In this document: piece after piece, positions 6,075-7,289 of the stretch
How positions within the stretch are numbered: position 1 is the first letter of the stretch
How the letters are laid out: each line of letters starts with the position of its first letter
Assembly: GCA_015487895.1 (NCBI GenBank)
Contig: WFOW01000020.1
Coordinates: 1-7,289, forward strand
Source of the DNA: Gammaproteobacteria bacterium
GTDB taxonomy: Bacteria; Pseudomonadota; Gammaproteobacteria; S144-34
Direction: 5' to 3'
Length of the DNA stretch: 7,289 nucleotides
Notes under the pieces: model-generated
What the model saw: only the letters and a program-made list of their open reading frames with translations
The model's database searches: none
What the model was told of the DNA's origin: nothing
Program-made: the position numbers and the translations under genes

Positions 6075-6923
6075 ATGCGCGGGCGGACCAGGCGGGCCAT
6101 GCTGGCGGCGCTCGCGGCGGGGGCGGCGCTCGCCCTCGCCGCCCCGGCGCGCGCGGCCGACGGGGCCGGGGCGCGGCCGCTGCGCCTCGGGATCTTCCCC
6201 ATCGTCTCGCCGGTCGAGCTCTTCCGCCGCTTCACGCCGCTGCGCGCCTACCTGGCCGCGGCGCTCGGGCGCGAGGTGCGCCTGGCGACCGCGCGCGACT
6301 TCCCGACCTTCGTGCGCCGCACGGCCGCGCGCCGCTACGACATCGTGGTCACCGCCCCCCACTTCGCCCTGCTCGCCGCCGACCCCGGCCCCTACGAGGT
6401 GCGCGCCTCGCTGCGCCGCGCGCTCGTCGGGCACGTCGTGGTGCACGCAGACGCCTCCTACCGCTCTCTCGAGGCGCTCGCGGGCCGGCGCGTGGCGACC
6501 CCGCCCGAGAGCGCCCTGATCACGCTCGCCGGGCGCGAGCTCTTCGCCCGCCGCGGCCTCACGGGGGCGCGGGCCCCACGCTGGCGCGCCTACCGCAGCC
6601 ACAACGGCGCCTACGAGGCCGTGCTCGGCGGCATGGCCGACGCCGCCGTGGTCTCGGTCAACGCCCTGCGCAAGGCCCTCGAGCGCGGGGCGCCGCTGCG
6701 CACCGTCGCCCGCACCCCGGACCTGCCCAACACCGCGCTGCTCGTCGCGCGCGACCTGCCGGCACGCCTGCGCGAGCGCATCGAGGCGGCCTTCGTGCGC
6801 GCGCGCGAGGACGCCGTGGGCCGCATCGCCCTGCGGCGCGCGGGCATCCCGGGCTGGCGCCCGGCGCGCGTCGCGCACTACCGCGTGCTGCGCCCCTACC
6901 TGCAGAGGGCGGCGCCGCCATGA
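6075..6923 (+). CDS. PhnD-like periplasmic substrate-binding protein
   Basis: This 282-residue secreted protein resembles the phosphate/phosphite/phosphonate-binding (PhnD, type 2 periplasmic binding) superfamily. A Sec signal runs MRGRTRRAM, an Ala/Leu core, then ARA before ADGAGA. The mature protein starts with PLRLGIFPIVSP and FTPLRAYLAAALGREV. It then has YDIVVTAPHFALLA, LAGRRVATPPESAL, and SHNGAYEAVLGGMADAAVVS, the usual order for this fold. The ligand cannot be told from sequence. I chose ATG 6075 because it supplies the positively charged n-region; ATG 6099 would lose it, and GTG 6030 lies in a hairpin. GGAAGG directly abuts the ATG, which is unusually close for a ribosome site. No ABC permease or ATPase gene is next; the stop overlaps (ATGA) a membrane sensor gene, suggesting a sensing role. 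Confidence 0.82.
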   Translation: MRGRTRRAMLAALAAGAALALAAPARAADGAGARPLRLGIFPIVSPVELFRRFTPLRAYLAAALGREVRLATARDFPTFVRRTAARRYDIVVTAPHFALLAADPGPYEVRASLRRALVGHVVVHADASYRSLEALAGRRVATPPESALITLAGRELFARRGLTGARAPRWRAYRSHNGAYEAVLGGMADAAVVSVNALRKALERGAPLRTVARTPDLPNTALLVARDLPARLRERIEAAFVRAREDAVGRIALRRAGIPGWRPARVAHYRVLRPYLQRAAPP

Positions 6924-7289
6924 GGGGGCTGGCGCGGCCGCGGCTCGCCACCCGCCTCATCCTGGGGGTGGTGCTCATCGAGGCCGTCATGCTGACGGTG
7001 CTGGTGTGGAACAGCGTGCGGCTGATCAGCTCCAGCCACGCCGAGCTGCTCGAGCGCGCCACGCGCGAGGAGAGCCTGCTGCTCGCCGCCCTCGTCGCTC
7101 CCGGGCTCGCCGCCGAGGACCGCGCCGCGGTGCTCGACGCCCTGCACCTGCTCGACGCCAAGCGCAACCTGGCCTATGCCGTGGTCCTCGACCGCGACGG
7201 GCGCCGCGTGGCGGGCCTCGGCCGCGCGCCGGACCCGCTGCCGCCTCCGGACCGCGTCTACGCCGACGCGCGCCGCGACGGCGTAGACG
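6920..7289 (+). CDS. Membrane sensor protein, N-terminus (partial; output domain outside window)
   Basis: The frame opened by ATG 6920 has no stop before the window ends, giving 123 residues. A basic start (MRGLARPRLATR) is followed by a transmembrane helix at about 12-34 (LILGVVLIEAVMLTVLVW). A helical stretch SSSHAELLERATREESLLLAAL comes next, then LAYAVVLDRDGRRVAGLG (84-101), which looks like a strand pair of a Cache/PAS-like extracytoplasmic sensor domain. This is the layout of membrane sensors that end in GGDEF/EAL or histidine kinase modules. From memory, PhnD-like genes beside GGDEF/EAL proteins with a similar start occur in gammaproteobacteria, so cyclic-di-GMP output is my guess. GAGGG (6905-6909) is a possible ribosome site, and the overlap with the previous gene suggests co-expression. 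Confidence 0.7.
   Translation, partial: MRGLARPRLATRLILGVVLIEAVMLTVLVWNSVRLISSSHAELLERATREESLLLAALVAPGLAAEDRAAVLDALHLLDAKRNLAYAVVLDRDGRRVAGLGRAPDPLPPPDRVYADARRDGVD

Larger units (their letters stand above)
5903..6075. mobile_element. MITE-like or REP-like intergenic repeat element (proposed)
   Basis: About 165 bases of noncoding DNA are bounded by the 8-bp direct repeat CGGAAGGA (5903-5910 and 6068-6075), a possible target duplication. The termini are imperfect inverted repeats: GGAAGCCCTGA (5908-5918) against TCAGGGTTTCC (6058-6068), 10 of 11 matching. The inside is packed with five stem-loops, and an outer CCGGAA/TTCCGG pair (6006-6011, 6065-6070) closes the right half. I count 38 G or C in 70 bases at 6001-6070, far below the flanking genes. 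There is no transposase, so it would be non-autonomous. The inverted and direct repeats overlap by a few bases, which weakens the duplication argument. Confidence 0.45.

Noticed and set aside
5903..6075. Integron attC site
   Set aside because: No GTTRRRY/RYYYAAC core sites and no cassette-like arrangement; the structure is several separate hairpins rather than one imperfect attC fold.
5903..6075. CRISPR array or tRNA gene
   Set aside because: No regularly spaced direct repeats with spacers, and no cloverleaf with TTCGA-type T-arm and anticodon stem.

Overview
The window is very GC-rich, chromosomal-looking DNA with every supported gene on the + strand. Gene content and order (proC, a YggT-family protein, a DUF167/YggU protein, a homoserine O-acyltransferase, metW, a DUF4426 protein) match a neighbourhood I know from gammaproteobacteria such as Pseudomonas. 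The high GC and protein style suggest a high-GC gammaproteobacterium, perhaps of the Ectothiorhodospiraceae/Chromatiales type. That placement is inference, not proof.

Layout. Positions 1-1288 hold the 3' half of proC followed by yggT and yggU, joined by stop/start overlaps (ATGA, TGATG), so they look like one operon. Positions 1359-3335 hold a 658-residue dynamin-family GTPase with a coiled-coil C-terminal part. A GC-rich hairpin follows, overlapped by a good sigma70-type promoter candidate for the next operon. Positions 3412-5159 hold metX and metW (ATGA overlap), which make the acyl-homoserine step of methionine synthesis. After about 200 bases containing a long imperfect inverted repeat comes a small secreted DUF4426 protein (5362-5808).

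Positions 5809-6074 are the most unusual part. This stretch has a terminator-like hairpin, a perfect 16-bp palindrome, then about 165 bases of lower-GC DNA packed with five stem-loops. It is bounded by an 8-bp direct repeat (CGGAAGGA) and has imperfect 11-bp inverted termini. I read it as a MITE-like or REP-like repeat inserted directly in front of the next gene. Two of its hairpins show a GGA motif in the loop in a CANGGANG context, and the start region of the next gene reads AAGGATG. This resembles CsrA/RsmA target sites.

Positions 6075-7289 hold a PhnD-like periplasmic binding protein overlapped (ATGA) by the N-terminus of a membrane sensor protein that runs off the window. The pair looks like a ligand-sensing signalling module rather than an ABC transporter. 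The output domain is not visible here.
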